Below the pieces are notes generated by a model, which did no database searches, was not told the origin of the DNA, and worked only from the letters and a program-made list of their open reading frames with translations. 64,000 nt of DNA from Alentia gelatinosa (lineage: Eukaryota; Annelida; Polychaeta; Phyllodocida; Polynoidae), in the NCBI GenBank assembly GCA_950022655.1, contig OX465583.1, forward strand, positions 15,213,298 to 15,277,297, read 5' to 3'. How positions within the stretch are numbered: position 1 is the first letter of the stretch; each line of letters starts with the position of its first letter. Made by a program: the position numbers and the translations under genes. Below are positions 20,021-29,597 of this stretch, piece after piece.

Positions 20021-20242
20021 TAAGGAATATAAAGCCACCGGGTTTTATATGAGTATAAACGGAAGAGAGTCTCCTACAGCCCACCAGAGGTCCTATGAGG
20101 TTATCCTGAGGTTCTCGTTGGAGCCACTGAGGCGCTAAAGTCAAGACACGTGAGGGAGTCGACCTGCTGAACGTAGACGAGTCTCAACCCCTCTTTCACC
20201 TCGCACCCTCAACCAGATCGGATGTATATCACTCAGCAGAAA
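20021..20242 (+). repeat. Ngaro terminal repeat A1
   Basis: 222 bp beginning TAAGGAATATAAAGCCACCG and ending near ATCACTCAGCAGAAA; repeated as A2 at 25462-25683 with two or three substitutions plus small length changes at its end. Confidence 0.92.
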
Positions 20243-20374
20243 AATTTTTCCTCTGTGATACCACAGGTTGGTCGTTCTGGTCTTAGTTGTTTCAACTCGT
20301 TTGCTGCTTTCAGCATTGTTTTGCTTTTTTGCAATGTTCTACTGTTTTCAGTGCTGTTAAACATTACTGTTGAA

Positions 20375-21409
20375 ATGAGGCGGTGTGACAACTGCCACCG
20401 GGAATTCGATGCCCGTTCCCATAGGGACGGGTGCCCGTTTTGTCGAGTTGACGAAATAGAACAAGAACTTAAAGAAAGTTATCCAGAGGAAGAGGTGGAA
20501 GATAAGGGTAGAACAATTAGAATAGAACGCAAAATTTCTGCGGCCCCAGGTTGGCTTCAACCTATGACAGAAGATAATGAAAAATTACGAAAAGAGGTTA
20601 ACGAATTAAGAGGTGAAGTTAGTTCACTCGTTAATTTGATAAAAGGCATTAAATTGCCCGAGGATGGAGCGACAGGTTTAGCGGAAGAAAGTTCTTCTAG
20701 AAACACACCTGACCGATTCAAATTGGGAACTGCTACTCCACTCCTTCCTAGAAGTGGTTTTAAACCAGTTTCGCCGGCAATTCGTGGTACCTTTTGTGCC
20801 CCGGAAACTCAAGGTCCGGAAAAACAAACAGAAGTGGTACATTGCAATTCAAAAACAAAGCGTAAGTGCAAATATTTCTCTCTTCAACCTTTTTTCCCTC
20901 CGGGAATAGATACGCCCACATACGACCAAATGCTCAGCGCCTCACTGGGTTTGCTACGGTCAATCAACGAACAGGGGTTAGATAGCTCCACGTATTCAGA
21001 CCATGTATCGTATTTAGTTGATAGGCGTTCAACTCACACCGGGAAAAGTCTGGTCGATTACGACGAAGCAGTGCGCTTAAAATGCGATAAACTTGGGCTT
21101 GAGTATTTTTCATACGGTGATAGTTTCCTCTCGGAAAAATATTTAAATTTTGAAACCACTTTTTCGTACGTTTCTTTGAATAAAAAACTCAAGGAATTGG
21201 GGGAACGAAAAACACGAGGTGGCCGCAACGCTTGGCCAATTACGGAAGATACCGTTCTACGCCCTAAGGGAATTTGCTTGAAGTACAATTCAAAAGAGGG
21301 CTGTTCATATACCAACTGCTTGTATCGTCATGAATGCACTCAGTGCGGCTCTAATCACGCAGTTCTAGTATGCAAAAAGAGTCCGGGTGAAACAAAATCT
21401 TCTAAATGA
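20375..21409 (+). CDS. Ngaro ORF1, gag-like zinc-finger protein
   Basis: The nucleocapsid-like protein of the retrotransposon, expected to bind its RNA. I chose the ATG at 20375 because MRRCDNCHREFD begins a Cys/His cluster (CDNC ... CPFC), whereas the frame upstream to 20222 starts in the terminal repeat and looks non-coding. Seen in order: an N-terminal C-x2-C ... C-x2-C cluster, an acidic region, a probable coiled coil (residues about 65-90, EKLRKEVNELRGEVSSL), a low-complexity middle, and a C-terminal cysteine cluster CLKYNSKEGCSYTNCLYRHE followed by CTQCGSNH, as in DIRS/Ngaro gag proteins. The frame is intact. Confidence 0.8.
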   Translation: MRRCDNCHREFDARSHRDGCPFCRVDEIEQELKESYPEEEVEDKGRTIRIERKISAAPGWLQPMTEDNEKLRKEVNELRGEVSSLVNLIKGIKLPEDGATGLAEESSSRNTPDRFKLGTATPLLPRSGFKPVSPAIRGTFCAPETQGPEKQTEVVHCNSKTKRKCKYFSLQPFFPPGIDTPTYDQMLSASLGLLRSINEQGLDSSTYSDHVSYLVDRRSTHTGKSLVDYDEAVRLKCDKLGLEYFSYGDSFLSEKYLNFETTFSYVSLNKKLKELGERKTRGGRNAWPITEDTVLRPKGICLKYNSKEGCSYTNCLYRHECTQCGSNHAVLVCKKSPGETKSSK

Positions 21410-22303
21410 AGTAAGGTCAACCGGAGGTATCGTTTTTATCGCCGGAATTGTTGTGATCTCGATGTATATGATGATAGTCAGGAAAAAGAATGTTTTTCTC
21501 CTAACACTTGTGTGGGCGGGCCAATTGGCTCGTGGGGACCACAAACCGTGTCCAGCGCAGAGGTCGTTCCGGACAATTGCCCGGGTTCTTTCAATTCTAT
21601 TTCTAACCTTTCTGGTACTAACGATGTTGTTAGGAAAGGGTTAGATAATGTTTCTTGTTTCACCCGTACGGACTCTATACATAGCAATGGTCAAACGATA
21701 CCTGTTGTCCAGGTTAACTCTAATCAAGAGTATCAAGTATCTTCTAAGAGGACGATATCAGATATTGAATCTTATTCCTCTCAGTCAACGGTTGATGTTA
21801 TGGCAGATTCTACTGCGAGTTCAGTAGAATTCCTAGAAAGTAATTATAGCGGGCAGAGTCTCCAACTTCAAGTCGATATTGAAAACGGTAATGGTTTATG
21901 TAAAAATTCGAACGATAATGTATCAATAATGATTGATCATGTTCTTGAAAACAATGATATAGTGAATGATTCCAATGTTTTTCAGGTCAATGAACCAGAC
22001 GCAGATCAATCTTATTATTATCGTCCGTGTGGTGGTAATTGTGTTGGTGAACACACGGTAGGTGGTAGAAAGAATCAGCTTAACCCTTGCATATTTTTTG
22101 ACGAATGTTTCTCCCATTATTCAGGACCCGACAAAAATGCAAATTACATTTTTTCAGGAGTCAGTTCTGGTTTTAAAATCGTAGATAAAGATTTTACAGG
22201 TGTTTATTCATCAAAGAATTATAACAGTATCTACATACCAGAGTTTAAAGTACAAATGGATAATACGTTAAAGGAAATACTGGGAAAAGATTTCCCCCTC
22301 TGA
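21387..22303 (+). pseudogene. Ngaro pol, N-terminal part (upstream of the frameshift)
   Basis: An open frame overlapping the end of ORF1 and running to a TGA at 22301-22303 (the clearest part from 21512). The end contains HYSGPDKNANYIFSG and VQMDNTLKEILGKDFPL, the linker that precedes the reverse transcriptase in DIRS-like pol proteins. The coding sense then continues in a different frame (the RT frame can be traced back to about 22290, with RPPDCVHAMGAVRKKSG), so an indel near the C run at 22294-22298 has split pol into two frames. Confidence 0.72.
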
Positions 22304-23672
22304 TCGTCCACCAGATTGTGTCCACGCCATGGGAGCGGTTCGGAAAAAATCAGGGAAACTCCGACCAATTACCGACTGCAAACGTCCTTTGTTTTCTAGC
22401 ATTAATAATCATATGTCTACGACTTGTGAGAAGTTTTCGTATCTTTCTCTAGACGAAGTTTTGTCTAACGTATCCCCCAATACCTTTTTTTCAGTAGTAG
22501 TCATCAAGGATGCAGATCGATCAGTTCCGGTGGCACCAGAAGACAGAAAGTACCAAGGTTTCATTTGGAATGTGAACCAAAAAGATTTGTATTTTGAATC
22601 AAACCGTTTAGTGTTTGGGTTGCGATGTGCACCCTACATTTTCACCCAAATCACCGAATTTATTATTCGTTCAATGCACAGAAGAGGTATTCACAGGATT
22701 TTTGGGTACCTCGACGATTTCATTATTTTGGGCGATTCCATAGAAGAGTGTAATGACCATTTGAATGTCTTAAAAAAATTGTTGTCTTCATTAGGTTTCG
22801 AAATCAACGAGAAAAAATTGATTTATCCTACAAAAAAGGTTATTTATTTAGGTTTCGAAATAGATAGTGATCAGATGACAGTGTCCTTACCACAAGATAA
22901 ACTTGAAAAAGTTATATCTCTCGTTTCTTGTTTCTTGGAAAAAGAAACAGCCAGTTATAAACAAATGGCCTCCCTTGCCGGGTATCTATCACATGCTTCC
23001 ACCGTTGTCCGTGGCGGTAGGACTTTCTCACGTCGGATTGTTAAATTTGTTAATTTTATGAAAGACAAAATTCACTATTGCAAAATCCCTGAGTGGCTTT
23101 TTTCCGATTTACGCTGGTGGAAAAGTTTTCTACCAATGTTCAATGGTGCCCAAAAAATAATGGTGCCCAAACATGTGTTTTCTTATTCCCTAGAGACAGA
23201 TGCATCACAATCTGGATTTGGAGGAACATGCGGCAGCGACTGGATGTTTGGAGTTTGGGATTCTCAAGTATCACGCCCTGAAATCAACGAGGTTTATAGC
23301 CACCACTGGGCTTTGGCCCCTACAGAAGCTATTGACAAAAACATCAATTTGCTAGAGCTATGGCCTATTGTTGTCGCGGCACACCGATGGTGTGAAGTAT
23401 GGCGCAACCATCAAGTGATTGTCAAAAGCGACAACACCCAAGTTGTTTTCGCCATAAATAGCGGCAGAAGTCGTAACCTCCAAACAATGCAGTGGCTGCG
23501 AGAACTTTTTTGGATTGCAGCTGTATTTAACTTTGTTATCTACGCGGAATATTTACCCGGAAAAAACAATCTTGTTCCCGATTATTTATCGAGAATATAC
23601 AATCCCAAGTTAAATAATCATTATGCTCGCAGGTTAATGTTAGGATTTTGTTGTTCTAGAGCTTCAACTTGA
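22290..23672 (+). pseudogene. Ngaro pol: reverse transcriptase and RNase H, motif A damaged
   Basis: The RT begins at RPPDCVHAMGAVRKKSGKLR. Motif A reads SVVVIKDADRSVPV: the catalytic Asp expected directly before IKDA is Val, and the usual Tyr after DA is Asp; each is explained by one base change. The later motifs are good (FGLRCAP, YLDDF). RNase H follows, with ETDAS, LLELWP, KSDN and VPDYLSR giving all four acidic residues. It is longer than a typical fragment and ends just before the recombinase frame. With motif A broken and a frameshift upstream, this copy cannot reverse-transcribe itself. Confidence 0.88.
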
Positions 23673-23679
23673 AGTCAAG

Positions 23680-25367
23680 ATGTACCAATCCAGATGGATG
23701 TCCACAAATACAACCAACACTCGCCGCTGCCAGTGGAACCATTACCTTCGTTTTTGCAAAGAATTTGATCAAATTCCTTTACCTGCTACTGTGAATTGTA
23801 TATGTCTATACGTCTCTTTTATGGCTAGAGAATTTAAATACTCATCAATTTTGAACTATCTATCCGCAGTCTGGTCTTTTCACAAAATTAATGATGTCAA
23901 ACATGTTAATATTGATAATTTTTTGATTAAACAAACCTTACTAGGCATTAAACGCACAATTGGTGCTGCAGTCACTCAAGCCAGACCTATTTCGAAAATT
24001 GAAATGAAAATGATTTATTTCTCTTCAGATATGACAGTTACTGAAGATTTATGTTTTTTTTTTTGTTTTTTTTTATATCACGAGCTTTGCTCTATTTATT
24101 GAACCGAATTGATTTGCGATACAGTACAATCCATCAGTAAGTTATAAAGGAGCTATGCATCCGTGTACAATAGTATATCCTAGTGGCTACAGGTGATCAA
24201 TCCAACGTTGACAGTGCTTGAAAAAATTATGCAAGATGCTGAAGGTACCTGATATAAACTAAGTACTACATTTACCTATACAATGCAATATCACTTTATC
24301 CTAGGTGAGGGCAGAAGCTGGGCCAAAATTCAGAAAGTTCTACTCTCCCTCCCTTTCCTGCCCAGAAGAGGAAAACTAGAGGAGGCCCCCTTGCCTACCC
24401 CTTAGTTCTGTTTACGCATAAGCTTACCAGACAACTTCTATTATAAAAAACAAAAAAATCCTTACTTCTGCCCTGAACCACAAGTAGAGGAAGCTCTATT
24501 TTCCATTTTCATCCTTTTCTGAGAACATAAAAACACACAGTTACACATTTAAAATAAGGAGTAGCCGGCGGTAGACAAAGACAAGGACGGTTGGCTTACA
24601 AATAGACAGGATACAACAAAATAGCACCGTACTATTATAATTCAGGTATGTTAAAAGGGTAATCACCTAGGAGGAAGAACATGGGACTATCCTACCCCAG
24701 CCCTCCCCTAAAAAAATCCCTGTTCTCCCGACATGGTGCTACACAGAACTGTTTGTTTCTTGGACACTTGCAGGAAGATTTATGTTTTTGGTGTTGCTGC
24801 CTCTTAGGATTTCGGGCATTGTTAAGAAAATCTAATATTCTTGAAGACGGTTATGCCCTTTTAGTAAAAGATGTTCAATGTGTTGATGATTATATCATTT
24901 TTTCAATTTCCCGATCAAAAACAATACAGTTTTTTGACCGGATTCTAACAATCCCATTCATGAAAATTCCTGATTCACCTTTTTGTCTTTTTACCTTCTT
25001 TTCCAAACTGGTAAACAGAGTCTCTCACCCACCACACTCTCAGTTACTGAGTTTTCTCAAGAAAGGTTTTCTAGTACAGGCATCATATACTTGGTTTCAC
25101 AAGAAACTTTTTAACTTGTTACATGATCTAAAACTGGATCATTGCACTTCCCACTCTTTTCGACGTGGAGGTGCGTCAGCACTTTTTCAAGCAGGAATCT
25201 CCCTCGGAGATATTAAAGAATTAGGAGATTGGGCCAGCTGGTCCGTACTCCTTTATCTAACACGATCCATGGATAGAAAGAAAGAATTAGATAAATTAAT
25301 AATATCTAAACTTTTTTTCTCAGTGTATTTTGGCAGTTTTTGGAGGATTTATTCAAATTCCTCATAG
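23680..25367 (+). pseudogene. Ngaro tyrosine recombinase, split by a retroposon insertion
   Basis: Part 1 is 23680-24058 and part 2 is 24774-25367. The enzyme would integrate the circular cDNA by phage-integrase-like chemistry. Part 1 has the helical N-terminal core-binding domain (QWNHYLRFCKEFDQIPLP, LNYLSAVWSFHKIN). Part 2 starts at GFRALLRKSNIL with the first catalytic Arg and ends with HSFRRGGASALFQAG (the H-x-x-R box), LGDWAS and the Tyr in LLYLTR. When the insertion and one copy of its 16-bp target duplication are ignored, the frames agree, so no other damage is obvious. Confidence 0.88.
24059..24773 (-). mobile_element. Poly(A) retroposon nested in the Ngaro recombinase
   Basis: Flanked by a 16-bp target duplication GAAGATTTATGTTTTT (24043-24058 and 24774-24789). 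The T-run at its left end is a poly(A) tail on the - strand, and AATAAA lies about 25 bases before it. This is a hallmark of a reverse-transcribed polymerase II transcript: a processed pseudogene or a 5'-truncated LINE. The 715-bp body has no long reading frame that I recognise. Confidence 0.82.
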
Positions 25368-25461
25368 TTATCATGAATAAATTACTAAGCCAAACATATA
25401 CACTCGTCAATTATTATTCGTACTTGTTATTATCCTATCACTTATATATAATTACAGTTTA
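25343..25461 (+). repeat. Ngaro terminal repeat B1
   Basis: 119 bp starting GAGGATTTATTCAAATTCC; the recombinase frame ends inside it. Repeated as B2 at 25701-25819 with one substitution noted (CATATACAC against CATACACAC). Confidence 0.9.
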
Positions 25462-25683
25462 TAAGGAATATAAAGCCACCGGGTTTTATATGAGTATAAA
25501 CGGAAGAGAGTCTCCTACAGCCCACCAGAGGTCCTATGAGGTTATCCTGAGGTTCTCGTTGGAGCCACTGAGGCGCTTAAGTCAAGACACGTGAGGGAGT
25601 CGACCTGCTGAACATAGACGAGTCTCAACCCCTCTTTCACCTCGCACCCTCAACCAGATCGGATGTATATCACTCAGCAGAAA
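25462..25683 (+). repeat. Ngaro terminal repeat A2
   Basis: Near-identical copy of A1, directly following B1. The B1-A2 junction is the characteristic inner arrangement of Ngaro elements. Confidence 0.92.
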
Positions 25684-25700
25684 TTTTTTTCTTTTTATCA

Positions 25701-25819
25701 GAGGATTTATTCAAATTCCTCATAGTTATCATGAATAAATTACTAAGCCAAACATACACACTCGTCAATTATTATTCGTACTTGTTATTATCCTATCACT
25801 TATATATAATTACAGTTTA
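25701..25819 (+). repeat. Ngaro terminal repeat B2 (right end)
   Basis: Second copy of the 119-bp B repeat, closing the element; a TA run follows from about 25822. Confidence 0.9.
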
Positions 25820-25821
25820 TA

Positions 25822-25823
25822 TG

Positions 25824-25862
<39 letters not shown>
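25822..25862. repeat. TA microsatellite right of the Ngaro element
   Basis: TA repeats with a few variants; probably the other half of the TA run at 19933-20020. Confidence 0.8.
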
Positions 25863-26700
25863 TATGCACCCTCTCGACCTTTTTCGATGTCCGTATCTCT
25901 GGCCTCTGTTCGTTGTATCGTTTCGGTCGCTGCTGGCTCTTCTGCTTCTGACTTGTCTATCAATGACCGCTCTACTTGTTTTTTCTCTGAAGTATCCTTC
26001 AATGACAAACTTGAAAGAGTGGTTGAAATTTGAGACAGTTGGACTCGCAAATATAGATTGATAAACAATTGTCTACTCACAATCATTCACTGCAGTTCTC
26101 TCTTTGTTATTGGCACCACACCCACTCTTCTATGTGTCCTGCTTACTGCATAGTAACCGGTGGTTACCTGGTGACACCCACCTGTAAAAAAACATTTATT
26201 ATGCTCGGAGAGATAAAGAAGGGCCTACTCAGCTATGTGTTGAAGTCTGTTGCAAAGAAGGCTGGTATCATGGGACCTGCAAAGGATGTCTCGGGGGAAG
26301 TCTTTTGTGAAACTATTGCCAAAATCCTGGGCTGCATCAACATCTAATGTCGTTCAAGCTGACAGGGAGATATCCACAACAGGACCGAGCTAGGGCAGTG
26401 GCGAGTTACTGCAAAGATATGGGCTATGCTACACAGCTGAAAGGTGAAGATTGTCATAAATGTACAAGGAACCTGGTTTAATTGTCATTTCCCAGAAAAC
26501 ATACCCCCTGGATTTTCACCTTGTGAACAACATGATAACAGGTTAAGCTATACAAAATTCAAGTTAGGGATGAAAAACCGTATGAGGCAGATAAGAGGGA
26601 AAATGACAATAAGAAAATACACATACCTTAAGCGGGATTCACATAAAGGGACTAATGTACATGGGAGACAGGGTAATTTGCACCTTTCCCCTAGTCTCAA
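25863..26700. other. No recognised feature
   Basis: Several short frames occur (for example around 26069-26347), but none shows a known domain, good splice sites or a signal peptide. It may contain more of the decayed Gypsy element on the - strand. Confidence 0.4.
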
Positions 26701-26725
26701 GCAATTCTCTTTTGGTACAAGAATC

Positions 26726-27052
26726 TCATGGCAAGATGATTTGGCCAGTCTCAAGGAACAATGGTGATTCAGATGGAGGGACACACATGGTACACAGTCT
26801 CAGACATAGTTCCAGTGAACACTCACCCTGGGACCCAAGTACCCTTGAGGTGAGGGAATGAAAAACATGTTTGCTGGCCTCCTGTTGGCTGTGATAGGTA
26901 CTTAGTCGGCGACTCAGCAGTTGTTGGGTTCTATTTCCCTGCTGAAAATAGTAGGCATCCGTGTCTCCCACTAAATGCCCTTCCTCTGTGGGTACCGCAG
27001 AAGTGGGGCTCCCATCAGTCCCAATTTCAGGGACGCGAAAGCCTCTTGTCAC
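26726..27052 (-). pseudogene. Possible Ty3/Gypsy RNase H remnant
   Basis: Lies directly after the RT connection region on the - strand, where RNase H is expected. A weak pattern (GTDGSPTSA ... LLSRRLSTYHSQQEASKHVF) resembles the TDAS ... SRxLS-x-x-E-x-x-Y arrangement, but the catalytic Asp and Glu are not all there. Confidence 0.35.
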
Positions 27053-28346
27053 CCAATGGTCCAGGTAAAGGTTTTTCCCTTCTTCGCCAGACTTGACACG
27101 GGCTTGGCTACTGTAGTGAACTCAGGCACAAAGGCATGATAGTACCAGACAAGCCCGAGGAAGCTGCAGTCCTCTCTTGGACTCCGGGGCTCTGGACAGT
27201 CCTGTACAACAGCGACCTTTTCAGTTTTGGTACAGATCCTCCAGGCCAAAATTACGTGACCTAGGAACTGCACTTAGTCAGAACCAACTGGCACTTACTG
27301 GGATTGCTGCAGATACCTGCCTCCTTCAAGCTCTTGGGTACCATACCCTCCTGACTCAGGTGTTCATCCCAGGATGATACGAACAATATGATAACTTTTT
27401 TTTTTATTATTGTGGAGAATATTTTATTTTCAACTTGTACAGGATATATACACACAAGTATTTTAGCAGCCATAAAGAAACAGATACATTTCTAAATGAT
27501 ATAGGGTTGTCATGCACTGGTAAATTAATCTACCCTGTTTCTACAGATTTTCGAAATACATGTGTCACATCTCACCCATGGAATATTATTTCTTCTCCCC
27601 ATTTTTTTAAATATTTTTTTATTTTCATACAGGATAAAATACAACAAGACAATATGACAGACACATCAAAACAGTATTTGCAGTTAGTACTGCCCACCCC
27701 CCAAAGTTCCACACTCCCCCCTATTGGATTGTCTCCCACAGTTGAGCTAAATACTTAAATTTATGCATGCGACCTTCCTTCATATATAATATGATAACAT
27801 TTAGGGGGTCCAAACATGTAGAGTACTGCAGGGCCCTCATCACTACCTACATCAACCTTTCAAAGGTGCCCGGGGCATTGCAGAGCCCAGACGGCATCAC
27901 CTCCTTCTGGTATAGCTCCCAGTGTGTGTAGAAAACACTTTTCTCGGCCGATCCTTTTCCTCAGCTTGCACCTGCCAATAGGCACTGATTACGTCCAAGG
28001 TACTGATCCATTGCGACCCCATCAGCATATCCAGCGAGTCATCCACCCGCAGTAAGGGATAAGCATCTTTGTTTGTTGGGGCGTCTACAAGGCTGTCATC
28101 TATGCAAAACTGTACCATCCGATCCCTTTTCTTTACCATGATAACTAGCGAGGCCCAAAGGCTTGCCAACAGCTCGTCTATCCTGGCCTCGAGCCAATTG
28201 ACCTCATCTCTGCGATTATGCTCCGATGAAAAATGGAGGTCTGCGATTTGGTCCTGATTAAAAACCTGTATCATAGGGTCTCTATGACATTTCAACATGT
28301 TGAAATGACGGTGGCTAACCAGGAGCATCGGAGAGTATTCTGCCAA
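27049..28346 (-). pseudogene. Ty3/Gypsy reverse transcriptase, decayed and interrupted
   Basis: Reading on the - strand from 28346: EARIDELLASLWASLVIMVK, KKRDRMVQFCIDDSLVDAPT, NKDAYPLLRVDDSLDMLMGS and STLDVISAYWQVQ correspond to the first RT blocks with the motif A Asp kept. Next comes MPSGLCNAPGTFERLM (motif B, around 27830-27890). The region of the catalytic YxDD box reads TCLDPLNVIIF, so that box is lost, and a poly(A) retroposon is inserted right there (27395-27785). After it: SSWDEHLSQEG, LKEAGICSNPSKCQL, FLGHVIL and FLGLVWYYHAFVPEF, the connection region. Stops and frame changes show an old, dead copy. Confidence 0.88.
27395..27785 (-). mobile_element. Poly(A) retroposon nested in the Gypsy RT
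   Basis: Flanked by AATATGATAACTTTT (about 27385-27400) and AATATGATAACATTT (27787-27801), a target duplication with one difference. The T-run after the left copy is the poly(A) tail on the - strand, with AATAAA about 25 bases upstream of it. The body (about 390 bp) contains a second A-rich stretch near 27601-27625. It encodes nothing recognisable and resembles the insertion at 24059 in kind, not in sequence. Confidence 0.75.
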
Positions 28347-28619
28347 TAAAATATGTGTCTCATATGTGAGATACTTATCAAAAAGTTATACTATTTTGGA
28401 ATTAGGTAGAAGAGACATATATGCCCGTATGGCCCAGAAATCTTGTGATTTTCGATTGGTAATTTATAAGTGTCTCAAATCACTACTTTCTTAGTTTGAC
28501 TTGGAACAGAGCTTTTAGTGCCTAAAGCGAATACATTGCTGTTCTTTGTACAATGCTTAACATTATTGATCCAATATTTCCTGAATTTTAGTGTATCCTC
28601 TATCTAGAAATGAAAATGA

Positions 28620-28836
28620 TACCTCACGATATGCACTTGTGCCCTGGTTGTATCATGGGGCATATCGGGACAGTGATAACCATTCTTTCTACAGGAGAAC
28701 CTATTATGATGCATGGTCAAGTGGCATGTCTAGACATTTGTGTATGGTATGAACCCTCCCGATAATTCTTAGATTTTTACATTTTATATATCGGAGCCAT
28801 ATTGGTAGGTATAAATTTTTATCGTAGTAGGTGGAA
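28620..28836. mobile_element. Decayed MITE of the GGCGTCCACCTACTACGAT family
   Basis: The right end TTATCGTAGTAGGTGGA (28819-28835) and inner words TGTCTAGACATTTG and ATCGGAGCCATATTGG match the copies at 35365 and 46394. The left end is badly worn. It is inserted between gag-like and RT parts of the Gypsy remnant. Confidence 0.55.
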
Positions 28837-29209
28837 GTCTTGCACTGATTCCTTGGCAGGAATCGCCCCTTAGAGCTTCAATAAGCTTGCTGTAGCCCCC
28901 CGGAGGCCTGGCCCACATGACCATGAACACCTTTAGGGCAACCCCCGTCAAACATTCTCCCAAAAATGATCCCCGCCTGAGATTCCGTCCATCCATTGGC
29001 AGATGGAACCTGTGATGCATGTTTTGGGGCCCCTCCCATGGGTTTGAAGTTGCCCTGTCAGAGGGACTCCGCTCGACGGCATGGGATGAAGTGCAGGGGC
29101 GATTGTCTTCCCCCCAATACCTTTCTTTGGATCCCCTTTCCACCTTCCCTCTCTCAGGTTGCGGGGTTATGGGTGACACGCCCATATTCCCCCGGCTCCG
29201 GTCCCCCAA
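28784..29209 (-). pseudogene. Ty3/Gypsy gag remnant
   Basis: On the - strand, in the correct place upstream of the RT. FLGECLTGVALKVFMVMWAR followed by GYSKLIEALRGD resembles the capsid segment L-x-G-x-A-x-x-(V/L) ... Y-x-x-L-x-x-A-L-x-x-x-F of Gypsy gag proteins. The first half (basic, Pro/Gly-rich) is not conserved, and the last part runs into the MITE at 28620-28836. Confidence 0.5.
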
Positions 29210-29277
29210 GGAAGCCTCCAGCTTAACCTCCAGGGTAACAGTCTGTTTTATTTGTTCCTTCCGTGAAAAGACTGGCC

Positions 29278-29597
29278 TTTATCCTACCCCTAATATAAAA
29301 TCCCATAGGCTTAACATTGAGATTCCGTATGCCACGCTGACTGGCATACGGACGTTTGTATGCTACTATGGGCATACTGATTTTTGATGATTTTCATTCA
29401 TGATTTTGATATTTAAATATTGTAGAGAGGGGTAGGATAAAATCAAAACCTGAATCGTTTTAATCTTGGGTTCCGTATGCCACTCCTGGAGTTTGGTTTC
29501 GGATACCACTTGGCTCCACCTCGTGATATCACTACGCCAAACTCCAGTCGTGGCATACGGAAGCCAAGATTAAAACTCATCCGGTTTTACGATAGTA
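29278..29597 (+). mobile_element. H1 modular hairpin element, copy A
   Basis: Module 29278-29442 runs from TTTATCCTACCCC to GGGGTAGGATAAAA with the anchor CCATAGGCTTAACATTG at 29304-29320. A hairpin follows (arms about 29445-29496 and 29537-29589) with the tip TGGCTCCACCTCGTGATATC. The word TTCCGTATGCCAC is present after the anchor, in the left arm, and reversed in the right arm. Copy B at 38946 is a close relative. Confidence 0.85.

Larger units (their letters stand above)
20021..25820 (+). mobile_element. Ngaro-type (DIRS superfamily) tyrosine-recombinase retrotransposon, full length, inactive
   Basis: It has the split direct repeats typical of Ngaro elements: A1 (20021-20242), coding region, B1 (25343-25461), A2 (25462-25683) and B2 (25701-25819). 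A1/A2 and B1/B2 differ at only a handful of sites, so the insertion is not ancient. Coding order is gag-like, pol (RT plus RNase H), tyrosine recombinase. These elements integrate by recombination of a circular DNA, without an integrase or a target duplication. This copy is disabled by a frameshift before the RT, changed residues in RT motif A, and a 0.7-kb insertion in the recombinase. Confidence 0.93.

Noticed and set aside
20222..20374. N-terminal extension of the Ngaro gag-like protein
   Set aside because: It begins in the terminal repeat and reads as hydrophobic non-coding sequence; the ATG at 20375 starts the cysteine domain.
26069..26347. 92-codon frame ending in AKDVSGEVFCETIAKILG
   Set aside because: Looks gene-like in its second half, but I cannot tie it to a family or to splice sites.
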